Of a stretch of 64,000 bases of DNA, positions 9,205 to 17,238 are shown in pieces. Location: assembly GCF_036634175.1 (NCBI RefSeq), contig NZ_JAZIFX010000001.1, forward strand, positions 496,001-560,000. Reading direction: 5' to 3'. The stretch is from Streptomyces sp. P9-A2 (lineage in GTDB: Bacteria; Actinomycetota; Actinomycetes; Streptomycetales; Streptomycetaceae). The notes beneath the pieces were generated by a model, which ran no database searches, was not told the DNA's origin, and saw only the letters and a program-made list of their open reading frames with translations. Both the position numbers and the translations under genes were made by a program. The stretch's first letter is position 1; every line of letters starts with the position of its first letter.

Positions 9205-10076
9205 GCGCCCCCACCGAGGCCGACATAGTCCCGCTCACTACTCGGCTCGCCGCCGCCGCCCGCGCTCACCGGCCGCTGCGGGCGGTCGGCGCCTCGAGCG
9301 CGGTGGCCGCCAAGGTCGCCGTGGAGACCGGCTTCGACGCCCTGTGGGTGTCGGGCCTGGAGGTCTCCACGGCCTTGGGCCTGCCGGACGAGAACGTGCT
9401 GGGCCCGCGGGATCTGGCCGACACCGTCCTCGCCCTCGCCCGCACGGCGGCGCTGCCGGTGATCGTGGACGTCGACAACGCGGGCGGCACCCCGGCCACT
9501 GCCCGCCGTTTCGCCGGCGACCTCACCCGCGCCGGAGCCGCCGCCCTCTGCTTGGAGGACAGCGCCTACCCCAAGGTCAACTCCTTCGCGCTCCACCGCA
9601 GCCAGGTTCTCACCCGTGTGGAAACGATAAACGAGCAGATCGTCGCGATGCGCGAGGCCGCGGGTAGCGAGGTGGCGCTCATCGCCCGCACCGAGGCCCT
9701 GATCTGCGGGGCGAGCGTGAGGGAGGCGGTTCAGCGAGCGGCGGCGTACGCGGCGGCTGGCGCGGACGCGGTCCTTATTCACTCCAAGGACCCCACCGGC
9801 ACCCAGGCCCTGGCGACGGCCGAAGCCTGGCCCGGGGCGGTGCCGCTGGTGACCGTGCCCACCGCGTTCGCGCACCTGGCTCCGGACGAGCTCCGCGCGG
9901 CCGGGTTCGCCCTGGTCATCTACGCCAACCAGCTCTCGCGCGCCGCGCTCGCCGCGATGCGCCATGTGGCCGCCTCTTTCCAGACCACCGGCTCCTTCAC
10001 CACCGAGGGCACGCCGCTGTCCGATGTCGCCGACCTGCTGCAAATCGCCGACCCTGCAGCGCGCGCCTGCCTGTAG
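9201..10076 (+). CDS. PEP mutase / isocitrate lyase superfamily enzyme
   Basis: 291 residues with a TIM-barrel of the PEP-mutase superfamily. FDALWVSGLEVSTALGLPDEN, the DVDN metal-binding motif (equivalent of DGDT) and LEDSAYPKVNS are visible. In phosphonate-forming PEP mutases the last motif reads EDKx5NS; here Lys is replaced by Ser while ED and NS remain. The fold predicts C-C or P-C bond chemistry on an oxo-acid. Without the Lys and without a phosphonopyruvate decarboxylase gene nearby, I do not call it a phosphonate synthase. The GTG start at 9201 overlaps the kinase gene's stop. Confidence 0.75.
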   Translation: MSAPTEADIVPLTTRLAAAARAHRPLRAVGASSAVAAKVAVETGFDALWVSGLEVSTALGLPDENVLGPRDLADTVLALARTAALPVIVDVDNAGGTPATARRFAGDLTRAGAAALCLEDSAYPKVNSFALHRSQVLTRVETINEQIVAMREAAGSEVALIARTEALICGASVREAVQRAAAYAAAGADAVLIHSKDPTGTQALATAEAWPGAVPLVTVPTAFAHLAPDELRAAGFALVIYANQLSRAALAAMRHVAASFQTTGSFTTEGTPLSDVADLLQIADPAARACL

Positions 10077-10163
10077 CACGCGCTCACGTCTGCTCCATCC
10101 CCGCACCACACCCGCGCGGCCACTGGGCCACGCGGCCCGACGAGGGAAGGAATGCACCGCACC

Positions 10164-10625
10164 ATGACGCCTCTGCCCCGCATCAGCGTGTCGGTCAAGG
10201 CCGCGATCGTGCACTACGACCGCATCTTGCTGATGTCGTACGACGACCACTCCGGCTTCCACTACAACCTGCCCGGCGGCAAGGCAATCGCCGGGGAGCC
10301 GCTGCGGGACGCGGTCGCCCGCAAGGTGAAGGACGAGACAGGACTGCGCGTGCGCGCCTCCCGGCTCCTGTTCATCGTGGAGTACGTCCCCGAGCAGTAC
10401 AACGACGAGTTCGGCACCGTCCACAAGACCCAGCACAACTTCCTCGCCGAACTCATCGACGTCAACACCACTCCGCGCAAGTCCGACCCGCCCGACCCGA
10501 TCCAAGTCGGCTTCGAATGGGTGCCGCTGACCGAACTTCCCAAGAAGTACCTGCTGCCGCGCGTCAACCAGCAGCTCCTGGACGCGCTCGCCGCCGACCG
10601 CGACGTCCTCGTGGACCGGTGGTGA
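10164..10625 (+). CDS. NUDIX hydrolase
   Basis: 153 residues. The Nudix box is GKAIAGEPLRDAVARKVKDETGL (about residues 39-61): spacing fits Gx5Ex7REUxEExGU, but REUxEE is RKVKDE, so one metal-ligand Glu is Asp and the first Glu is Lys. Activity on a nucleoside diphosphate derivative is plausible but may be altered. Two starts are possible: ATG 10152 directly abuts AAGGA, whereas ATG 10164 has a better distance to GGGAAGGA; I chose 10164. The stop overlaps a GTG of the methyltransferase gene. An 87-bp gap separates it from the PEP-mutase-like gene. Confidence 0.8.
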   Translation: MTPLPRISVSVKAAIVHYDRILLMSYDDHSGFHYNLPGGKAIAGEPLRDAVARKVKDETGLRVRASRLLFIVEYVPEQYNDEFGTVHKTQHNFLAELIDVNTTPRKSDPPDPIQVGFEWVPLTELPKKYLLPRVNQQLLDALAADRDVLVDRW

Positions 10626-11323
10626 CCATGCACTCGTTGCCCACCGCCGCCGTCCTGACCGAGCTGTCCGCTTGGCTGCTGGAACACCACAGCGACACCG
10701 TGGACGCCGACCGGCTGCCCGCCATCCGCACCGAGCTCGAACGCCTCGGCGCCGACGCCGTGCCCGGCGCCGTGGTCGAACTCGGCTGCTACCAGGGCGC
10801 CATGGCCCTGTGGATGCGCGCCGTCCTCGACTCAGGCGGACAACAGCAGCGGCCCATCCACGTCTACGACTCGTTTAAGGGCCTGCCCGAACGGGGCGAG
10901 GAGGACCCGGAGCTGTTCGAGCCCGGCTTCCTGCGCGCCGAGCCGGAACAGGTTCTGGCCCTGCACGACCTCTGGGGCCGCACCCCTCCGGTCATCCATC
11001 CCGGATGGTTCGCCGACACCCTGCCCGGCCAACTCCCTGCCCAGATCGCCTTCGCCTACCTGGACGGCGACTACTACGACTCCATCCGCACCTGCCTGAC
11101 CGCGTGCGTGCCCCGCTTGGCTCCGGGCGGCGCGCTCGTCGTCGACGACTACGCCGACCTTCAGACCAACCCCAAGGCGTGGAACGGGCTGCCCGGCGTC
11201 AAGGCGGCCTGCGAGGACTACTTCAACGCCCCGTCCCCGCTGGAGGTGCTCATGGGTGACGGCGACCTCGCCTTCGGCCGCTATACCACCCCCGCTCCGC
11301 CCTGCAGGAGGGCGGAGCGGTGA
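10622..11323 (+). CDS. TylF/MycF-like O-methyltransferase
   Basis: About 233 residues. The SAM-binding segment is VELGCYQGAMALWM, followed by YDSFKGLPERGEEDPE and LDGDYYDSIRTCL...GGALVVDDYAD. These match the macrocin-O-methyltransferase family, whose metal-binding Asp residues lie in the DGD and DDY motifs. The family typically methylates sugar hydroxyls of antibiotics, but other small substrates are known. The start is either GTG 10622 (overlapping the NUDIX stop as GTGA) or ATG 10628; I cannot decide. The stop overlaps the 2-hydroxyacid dehydrogenase start at 11320. Confidence 0.82.
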   Translation: MTMHSLPTAAVLTELSAWLLEHHSDTVDADRLPAIRTELERLGADAVPGAVVELGCYQGAMALWMRAVLDSGGQQQRPIHVYDSFKGLPERGEEDPELFEPGFLRAEPEQVLALHDLWGRTPPVIHPGWFADTLPGQLPAQIAFAYLDGDYYDSIRTCLTACVPRLAPGGALVVDDYADLQTNPKAWNGLPGVKAACEDYFNAPSPLEVLMGDGDLAFGRYTTPAPPCRRAER

Positions 11324-12264
11324 CCGAAGCGACTCCGGCGCCCCTGCTCGTCAGCGTGCGGGGCGCAGCCGACACCGAGCTGCTGCAGAAGCACCTGCCC
11401 GGCTGCACGATCCGGGAGATCGATGGCCTCGCCTCCGCAGACGCGAAACTCGTCTCCCGGGCCGAGGTCCTGGTGCTGCGCTCCGGGCAGCTCCTTGACG
11501 CCAGCCGACTGAGCACATGGCCCGCGCTGCGGCACGTGATCCGGGCCGGCTCCGGGCTGGACGGCATCGACGTCGCCGCGCTCGAGCGCCGCGGCATCAC
11601 CATGCACCGTAACCCCACCCCGGCCGCCGACGCGGTCGCCGAATAGGCCCTGGCCGCCCTGCTCTGCCTCGCCCGCCGTATCCCTTATGGACATGCAGCC
11701 CTGATGGGCGGTCAGCACGTCAAGCAGCAGTGCCTCGCCCCGCCCAGTTCCCGGATGCGGCTGGCGATCTGGGGTGCCGGGCCGATCGGCCGTGCCTGCG
11801 CGCGGACCCTCGCCCCGCACGTTGGCGAGATCGCCTTCGCGGCCCGGCCGAGCCTGCCCAGCGCACTGCCTGCCCGCTCCGGTGACGAGCTGCCGGTCTG
11901 GGCAGACGCCCATGTCGTGGCGCTGCCGCTCACCGCCGAGAACCGAGGCAGGTTCAACGCCACGTTCCTCGCCGGGGCCCGGGCACGGCGCCCGCTGCTG
12001 ATCTGCGTCGGTCGCCTCGGCACGCTCGATGTCGATGCCTGCCTGCGCGCGCTCGTTGAAGGTCGGCTCGGAGGGCTCGCCCTCGACCCCGTCGAGCCGA
12101 CCGACCTCCCGCTGTGGCCCCACAGCGATCCACCCGGGCCGCTGAATCTGCTCGCCACCCCGCACATCGGCGCCCAGCGCCACGATGTCCGCGCCGTCCT
12201 CGACGCCTGGGCCGCCACGACCGCCGCCGAAGTCCTGATCCCGGAAGGGAACGTGCCCCGATGA
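11320..12264 (+). pseudogene. D-isomer-specific 2-hydroxyacid dehydrogenase with an internal amber codon
   Basis: One continuous reading frame of 314 codons is interrupted only by TAG at 11644-11646, after VAE and before ALAALLCLARRIP. Family members have an ordinary residue there. Downstream the same frame gives the NAD-binding GAGPIG motif, the LPLTAENRG segment, an Arg where the catalytic Arg stands (ICVGRLGT) and the TPHIG motif near the C-terminus. The protein would reduce or oxidise a 2-oxo/2-hydroxy acid. The amber may be a fresh nonsense mutation, a read error or a read-through site. Both ends overlap neighbouring genes by 4 nt, so the operon structure is intact. Confidence 0.75.
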
Positions 12265-13193
12265 CCTTCGCATCGCAGCCCGCCCCGTGGCTGCAGATCC
12301 GGCTCAAGGTCGCCGAGCAGGCCGCCGCCGAACTCGCCGACGAGCACTTCGGTGCCGACGTGTGGCTCGTGGGTGCTCTTGCCGAAAACTTGGCCCACCA
12401 GCACAGCGACGTGGACCTCCTCCTTGTCACCCCCACCGACCGCGGCCCGGCCCCCGAGCTGAGGTCGCGCCTCACTGGCGGCATCCGCATCGACGTACAG
12501 GCGGTGAGCGAGACCACCGTGCACGACTGGCGCACGCTGCTCGACGCGTTCGCCGTGACACGCGACAACATCGAGACCTTCCGCACGGTCCGGGGCCGGT
12601 TGAACGACCTCACCGCCCTGCGCACGGCCCGTCCGCTCGCCTGGGTATCGGACCAGGCGGAGGTCCTGACGTCCGAGCAGCGTGCCACTTATCAGCGGTG
12701 GGCGCTCGCGGATCGCTGCGAGGCGGCGGCGAGCCTGGCCGAGGACCTGCTCGGTCTGGCTCAGGCGGGCCTGTACCCGCACGCCGACCTGGTGTGGGAC
12801 CAACTCGCCCGTGTCGTCGCCCAGGCCGAGACCGTGGCCGCCGGCGCCCCGCTGCTCGGCGAGAAGTGGCTGCCCAGCCTACTGAGCAGCGACGACGACG
12901 CTGGTCGGTTCACTCCCGTGCCGACGCTGCCCGAGCCACGGTGGCTGAGCACCGCCGCACACAGTCCCTTCTTCGCGTCCGTCCAGGTCCGTCTCGCCGA
13001 CGCCCTGCTCGCGCTCTGGCCCACCGACGCCGAGCCGGAGCCGCTCGACGAGGCGGGTCTCGGCGGCTTCGGCTGGCTGCCCCAGCGCTACAGCGACGGC
13101 TGGTTCCTGCGCCGTGGCGACGCCCGCGCCCCGCTCTCCGACGGCCGGATGCGCACCTGGCAGACGGCCGCCGCCCGGCGCGCCCGCGCCTGA
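12261..13193 (+). CDS. NTP_transf_2-type nucleotidyltransferase
   Basis: 310 residues. The N-terminal domain carries WLVGALAENLAHQHSDVDLLLVT, matching the minimal nucleotidyltransferase motif G[GS]...SDxDL with the Asp pair that binds metal. The rest is a helical domain of unknown function. Family members transfer a nucleotide to small molecules such as aminoglycosides, or to proteins. Here it sits between a dehydrogenase and a radical SAM enzyme, so the substrate may be a pathway intermediate. The start ATG overlaps the preceding TGA (12261-12264). A 34-nt gap with GGGGAGG leads into the radical SAM gene. Confidence 0.75.
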   Translation: MTFASQPAPWLQIRLKVAEQAAAELADEHFGADVWLVGALAENLAHQHSDVDLLLVTPTDRGPAPELRSRLTGGIRIDVQAVSETTVHDWRTLLDAFAVTRDNIETFRTVRGRLNDLTALRTARPLAWVSDQAEVLTSEQRATYQRWALADRCEAAASLAEDLLGLAQAGLYPHADLVWDQLARVVAQAETVAAGAPLLGEKWLPSLLSSDDDAGRFTPVPTLPEPRWLSTAAHSPFFASVQVRLADALLALWPTDAEPEPLDEAGLGGFGWLPQRYSDGWFLRRGDARAPLSDGRMRTWQTAAARRARA

Positions 13194-13227
13194 TTCATCC
13201 ATCTACCTACGAATCGGGGAGGTCCCG

Positions 13228-15105
13228 ATGTCCAGCACGCTCACTACCTCCACAACGACTGTGGGCGCCGAGGTGTGGCGGCCTCTGGAGGACACCGACC
13301 ACAGCGCCTCGGTCTCCGTCGTCCTCAAGCTGCGCGGCGAAACATGCGACGTCGACTGCCTCTACTGCTTCGAAAAGCGCAAGTTCGCGCCCGGCGGCGC
13401 CCAGATCACCCCGAAGCACGTACGCCGCCTCGGCCAGATCTTCGGTGAGCGGCCTCTCGCGATCGAACTGCACGGCGGGGAACCCCTGACCGTCGGCAAG
13501 CAGGCCATGGCCGCCCTGCTCGACGAGCTCGGCGCCCAGCCCACCGTGCACCGCGTCCACCTGCAGACCAACGGTGTGCGGCTGGACGACGAGTGGCTCG
13601 ACCTGTTCGACACCCACTACCCGGGGTTACACATCGGCATCTCCCTGGACGGCGACGAACAGGGCAACTCCTGGCGCGTCGGCTACGACGGCACCGCGAT
13701 CTACCCGCACATCGTGAACGCTCTGAACCTGCTTGCCGAGCGCAGAGGCAGCTGCGGCATCGTCACCGTGGTCACCCCCTCCGTCCTGGGTCGTGCCGCG
13801 GAGGTCATCGACCACATCGCCGCCTTCGAGGCGGTACGCGCCGTGCATCTCCTGCCCGCCTTCGACACCGCCGTCACCCGGCCGCTGAAGGCCGCCGGCC
13901 GGCGTACCAGTCCCAGCCGCCGTCTCCAGGCCCTTGCGGTCGGCGAGGACGGCGCAGCCTGGGCGATCACTCCCGGGCAGTACGCCGAGTTCGTCCTCGA
14001 CGCCGCGGCCCGCTGGATCGGTGCCGGCCACTTCCGCCGGATCAAACTCGACCCGGCCGTCGCCGCGATTCGCCGCCTCAAGGGTCTGGAGACCGCCCAC
14101 TGCCACTTCGCCGCGCACAAGTGCTCCCACGTCTTCACCGCCTACCCCGACGGCCGCTTCGGATCCTGCGATGAACTTCCCTGGCCCCAGGCTCATTTGC
14201 TGCCGCTCGCCGCCGCCCGAAGTGAGGCAGACGTAACTGCGGCCCAGCACGCCAACCCGCTGCTCACCACAGGGCGACAGCTGATGACCACGTGCGCTTC
14301 TTGCCCGTACCGGTCGGTCTGCGGCGGCGGGTGCACCGCGACCCGCTGGCGCATGCTGAAGGCGACTGGCAGCGACGACGCATACTGCGACCACCGCGCC
14401 CGCCTCATCGACGGCATGGCCCACCTGCTCGCCGCCCCCGACCATCCGGCCGGCGCCCACTGTTTCCGCGCCCACTGGCGGCCCACCGTCCCGAACGTCA
14501 TTGATGACGCCGATGCCTTCCTCGCCCGCTGGGACGACCCGGCAGCTCCCCGAACCTCGGCCCGGCTCCGGCGCAGCAACCACGGCAACATCAACGCCGT
14601 CGGATTGCCTGGCCAACACGAAGCCGACGACCTCGACCCACACCACCCCCAGTGGCGCGACGGCATCGAGGACAGGGTGTGGCCTCTGGTCGATACGATC
14701 ACCCGCAGTTGGCAGGCCGTCACCTACGACTCCTGCCAGGGCCATGCCCACTTGGGTACCGTCCTGACCCCGTCCGCCTTCCGCGTCGGCCTGCTGCCGC
14801 GCACCCGCGCTGAGTACGCCGGGCTCGCCGCCCGGCTGTGCCACGCGCTCGCCGCCACCGACGGCTACTTGCCCGCCGCCGTCACCGCGCGCATAGTCCG
14901 CACCGAGCTGACCAGCGCCCGAACCAGCCGCCGGCACCCGGTCCTCAACCTGACCCTCACCCCGGCCCCCGGCAGCACGTGGGCCGACTACTTCGTCGCC
15001 CTCGAGCAGGCCGTGCGCACCCTCACCCACGTTGTCCGCCACACCCCGGCGGTCACCGGATGCGCATGCGCCCTCCGCCCGCCCCACCCCAGCCGGGAGG
15101 CATGA
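13228..15105 (+). CDS. Radical SAM/SPASM enzyme with extra C-terminal domain
   Basis: 625 residues. The radical SAM cluster motif is C-DVD-C-LY-C at Cys40, 44 and 47. A SPASM-type region with Cys-rich motifs (CHFAAHKC, FGSCDE, CASCPYRSVCGGGC) spans about 295-400 and should bind auxiliary Fe-S clusters. Such enzymes modify peptides or form sactipeptide, ranthipeptide or other cross-links, and some act on small molecules. Residues about 440-625 form an added domain with a YDSCQGH motif and a terminal CAC that I do not recognise. The start ATG 13228 follows GGGGAGG. The stop overlaps the oxygenase start. Confidence 0.88.
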   Translation: MSSTLTTSTTTVGAEVWRPLEDTDHSASVSVVLKLRGETCDVDCLYCFEKRKFAPGGAQITPKHVRRLGQIFGERPLAIELHGGEPLTVGKQAMAALLDELGAQPTVHRVHLQTNGVRLDDEWLDLFDTHYPGLHIGISLDGDEQGNSWRVGYDGTAIYPHIVNALNLLAERRGSCGIVTVVTPSVLGRAAEVIDHIAAFEAVRAVHLLPAFDTAVTRPLKAAGRRTSPSRRLQALAVGEDGAAWAITPGQYAEFVLDAAARWIGAGHFRRIKLDPAVAAIRRLKGLETAHCHFAAHKCSHVFTAYPDGRFGSCDELPWPQAHLLPLAAARSEADVTAAQHANPLLTTGRQLMTTCASCPYRSVCGGGCTATRWRMLKATGSDDAYCDHRARLIDGMAHLLAAPDHPAGAHCFRAHWRPTVPNVIDDADAFLARWDDPAAPRTSARLRRSNHGNINAVGLPGQHEADDLDPHHPQWRDGIEDRVWPLVDTITRSWQAVTYDSCQGHAHLGTVLTPSAFRVGLLPRTRAEYAGLAARLCHALAATDGYLPAAVTARIVRTELTSARTSRRHPVLNLTLTPAPGSTWADYFVALEQAVRTLTHVVRHTPAVTGCACALRPPHPSREA

Positions 15106-15818
15106 TGATCCATATAGCGGAGACACTCACCGTCTCCAGCATCGAGAACTTCCTCACCCCCGACGAGGTCGCCACCCTCATCACCGTCGTGGACGACGTC
15201 CTCGGCGATGACGGCGTCTGCCGCTTCGATACCGAGCGCACCACCACCCTGCACTCCATCCCTGATCACACCAGCAAGCAGGCCATGGCCGTCTATGAGC
15301 CCGCCGGCCGCCTCGAAATCCACCCGCCGCCCGAAACCGCGGCCAAGATCCTTGCCCATGCCGTCGAGCGGGCGATGCCCGCCTTGCGGCGCGCCCTGCC
15401 CGCCCTGACCTCCTGCCGCGAATGGATGTACGTCGAGTACGCGCCCGGACAGCACATCACCCCGCACGTCGACGGAATCGCCCCGCGCCCCACCGACCCC
15501 GTCCGCCAGCTCGCCGGGATCAGCGTTGTCCTCGAACATGCCGAAGCCGGTGGCGAGTTCTTCGTCGAAACCACCTCCCACCCCGCTCTGTGGAGCGACC
15601 AGCCGGGTGGTGACGGCTACCACCCGGCCATGGCGTTCACCTACGACGGCGCGGACCACTCCGCCGACTGGTTCCGCACCATGCCGCGCACCCGCTGGAA
15701 CGTGCGCCCCGCCCCCGGCACCGCGCTGCTGTACGGATCCCAGGTCACTCACGGCACCGAGCCGGTCCGCGCGGGGCGCGAACGCAAGTTCATCAGCTGG
15801 CTGATCAGCGAAGCCTGA
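15102..15818 (+). CDS. 2-oxoglutarate/Fe(II)-dependent oxygenase (prolyl-4-hydroxylase-like)
   Basis: 238 residues. A jelly-roll 2OG oxygenase with the iron triad visible: His122 and Asp124 in PHVDG and His217 in THGTEPVRAG, followed by an Arg/Lys (GRERKF) that would bind 2-oxoglutarate. Members hydroxylate, desaturate or cyclise free or peptide-bound amino acids. Its position directly after a radical SAM/SPASM gene (ATGA overlap) and before a short peptide gene makes a peptide substrate plausible. Two adjacent ATGs (15102, 15105) could both serve as starts behind GGGAGG. Confidence 0.85.
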   Translation: MMIHIAETLTVSSIENFLTPDEVATLITVVDDVLGDDGVCRFDTERTTTLHSIPDHTSKQAMAVYEPAGRLEIHPPPETAAKILAHAVERAMPALRRALPALTSCREWMYVEYAPGQHITPHVDGIAPRPTDPVRQLAGISVVLEHAEAGGEFFVETTSHPALWSDQPGGDGYHPAMAFTYDGADHSADWFRTMPRTRWNVRPAPGTALLYGSQVTHGTEPVRAGRERKFISWLISEA

Positions 15819-15900
15819 TCCGGCCATGGCCCCGCCCATCCGCAGCCCGCCCCCTCGTGCGGTGCATCCGACCAGTCCCAGCAACCCCCTGGAGGAAAAG

Positions 15901-16074
15901 ATGGACACGACCGATGCGTGCGGCGAGTTCCTCGCCGCCGTGAACCAGCTGCGCGACGACAGCACCGTGCGCCTGACCGCGCACACCTCCAGCGTCTCCG
16001 CCGACGCCTGGAGCGCCCCGGACACCGAGGCCGAGCCGGCCCCGGCCACCCCGACGGCGGACCGCCCCAGCTGA
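15901..16074 (+). CDS. Small 57-residue protein, candidate precursor or carrier peptide
   Basis: The ATG at 15901 is preceded by GGAGGAAAAG. The peptide begins MDTTDACGEFLAAVNQLRDD, continues with a Ser/Thr-rich centre (TAHTSSVSADAW) and ends in an acidic Ala/Pro tail. No signal peptide and no membrane segment are seen. It lies between the 2OG oxygenase and the HExxH protein, exactly where RiPP operons often keep their substrate. No FxSxx C-terminus or other known precursor signature is present, so the role as substrate is inference from context only. A small accessory protein is the alternative. Confidence 0.55.
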   Translation: MDTTDACGEFLAAVNQLRDDSTVRLTAHTSSVSADAWSAPDTEAEPAPATPTADRPS

Positions 16075-16169
16075 TCGGGCCGACCCAGCAGCCTGCCCCT
16101 CATCACAGTCCCGGTGCCGGCGCCCCGTGGGCCCGGCACCGGGGCCCCGCAGCCAAGGAGCCTGCCGAC

Positions 16170-17081
16170 ATGAACGACATCGCCGCCGCACTTGACCTGG
16201 ACACCATCGCCACCCACCGCCGCGAACGCACCGCCGTCATCCTGGAACTGCTCCACCCCGGGCACACCCCGCCGCCGGGCGACAAAGCGCTGCCCTTGGC
16301 CTACGCCCTGGCACACCACCGGCTCGAAGGCGCCGAGAACGCCGCCCGCCGCGGCGACACGACCACGCTCGACTGGTACCGGAACACAGCTGGGCCCACC
16401 CTGGACCGCCTGGTTCATCCCTCCCGCCTCGGCCCACGCATCATGATCGCCCCGAACGACGACGAGATGATCCGCGGCCCACACTCCGACACCCCGTACT
16501 ACGTCCTCGGCCCCGATACGACCCGCGCCGCCGAGCCCCTGGCCGCGCTGACCGACGATGCCATCGCCCACGTCACCGCCGCCGGCCTCGACGAGCTCGT
16601 CGAGGCGCACGCCACCGTGATCTGTCTGACCGGCCGGCGCCGCCTCGACCAGACCCTGCGCAGCTTCGCCATCACCCGGCTCCCGGCGACCGTCTTCACC
16701 GATCACACCAGCGACGCTGCCGTGCTGGGCCGCGACCTCGTCCACGAAACCGCCCACAACTGGCTCAACGACGCCTTGGTCGCGCTCCAGATCACCATTC
16801 CCGACGACGAGACCTACTTCTCTCCGTGGCGCGGCACCGAGCGGCCCGCGTACGGGTTCCTTCACGCCTGCTTCGCCTTTCCGCTCACCGTGATCTACGC
16901 CGCGCGGAGCCTGCCCGGCGCCTCCGGGGCCGGACACACCGTCCTCGCCGACCATGTACGCCAACAGCGCGCCCAACTGGCCGCTACTCAGGACGACTTC
17001 GCCCGCGCCCTGAAACTCGTCACCGACCACGGTCTGCGTGAGCGGCTCGACACTGTCTTCCAGCACGCCCGCACGTTCTGA
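16170..17081 (+). CDS. HExxH-motif protein of the RiPP-associated (TIGR04267-like) family
   Basis: 303 residues. HETAH at 192-196 gives the HExxH motif; the downstream YFSPWRGTERPAYGFLHACFAF matches the SPW..RP..G.LHG.YAF pattern of the HEXXH proteins found beside FxsB-type radical SAM genes and some lanthipeptide or other RiPP loci. Recent annotation treats members as iron/2OG-dependent peptide hydroxylases rather than proteases; I cite this as family knowledge, not proof. The ATG at 16170 follows AAGGAG. It is the last operon gene before mobile DNA. The gpsA-like gene at 25412 was probably next before the insertions. Confidence 0.8.
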   Translation: MNDIAAALDLDTIATHRRERTAVILELLHPGHTPPPGDKALPLAYALAHHRLEGAENAARRGDTTTLDWYRNTAGPTLDRLVHPSRLGPRIMIAPNDDEMIRGPHSDTPYYVLGPDTTRAAEPLAALTDDAIAHVTAAGLDELVEAHATVICLTGRRRLDQTLRSFAITRLPATVFTDHTSDAAVLGRDLVHETAHNWLNDALVALQITIPDDETYFSPWRGTERPAYGFLHACFAFPLTVIYAARSLPGASGAGHTVLADHVRQQRAQLAATQDDFARALKLVTDHGLRERLDTVFQHARTF

Positions 17082-17090
17082 CCCGACACC

Positions 17091-17238
17091 CAGGGCCTAC
17101 TACGACAGAAAGATCAGCCAGGGCAAGCACTACACCCAGACCCTGCCTTGCCTGGTCAGACATCGAGCCCACGTCCTCTTCGCGATGCTGCGCGACGGGA
17201 CCTTCTACGCATCCCGGCCAGCAGCAGCGGTCACATGA
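17091..17238 (+). pseudogene. 3' remnant of an IS110-type transposase
   Basis: The frame ending at TGA 17236-17238 encodes AYYDRKISQGKHYTQT followed by LVRHRAHVLFAMLRDGTFY, which resembles the C-terminal end of IS110/IS116-family transposases (YDRKxxEGKxHxQAL...LxRRRxxVLxAxLRDG). Nothing of the catalytic N-terminal part is present, so only a scar remains. It starts about 10 nt after the HExxH gene, showing that the operon's downstream side was already a site of insertion before the larger elements arrived. Confidence 0.6.

Noticed and set aside
9201..17081. Phosphonate biosynthetic cluster
   Set aside because: The PEP-mutase-like enzyme lacks the Lys of EDKx5NS and no phosphonopyruvate decarboxylase or other committed phosphonate enzyme is visible.
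13228..17081. Fxs-type (FxsA/FxsB) RiPP system
   Set aside because: The HExxH protein fits, but the radical SAM enzyme has a different C-terminal domain and the short peptide has no FxSxx end.
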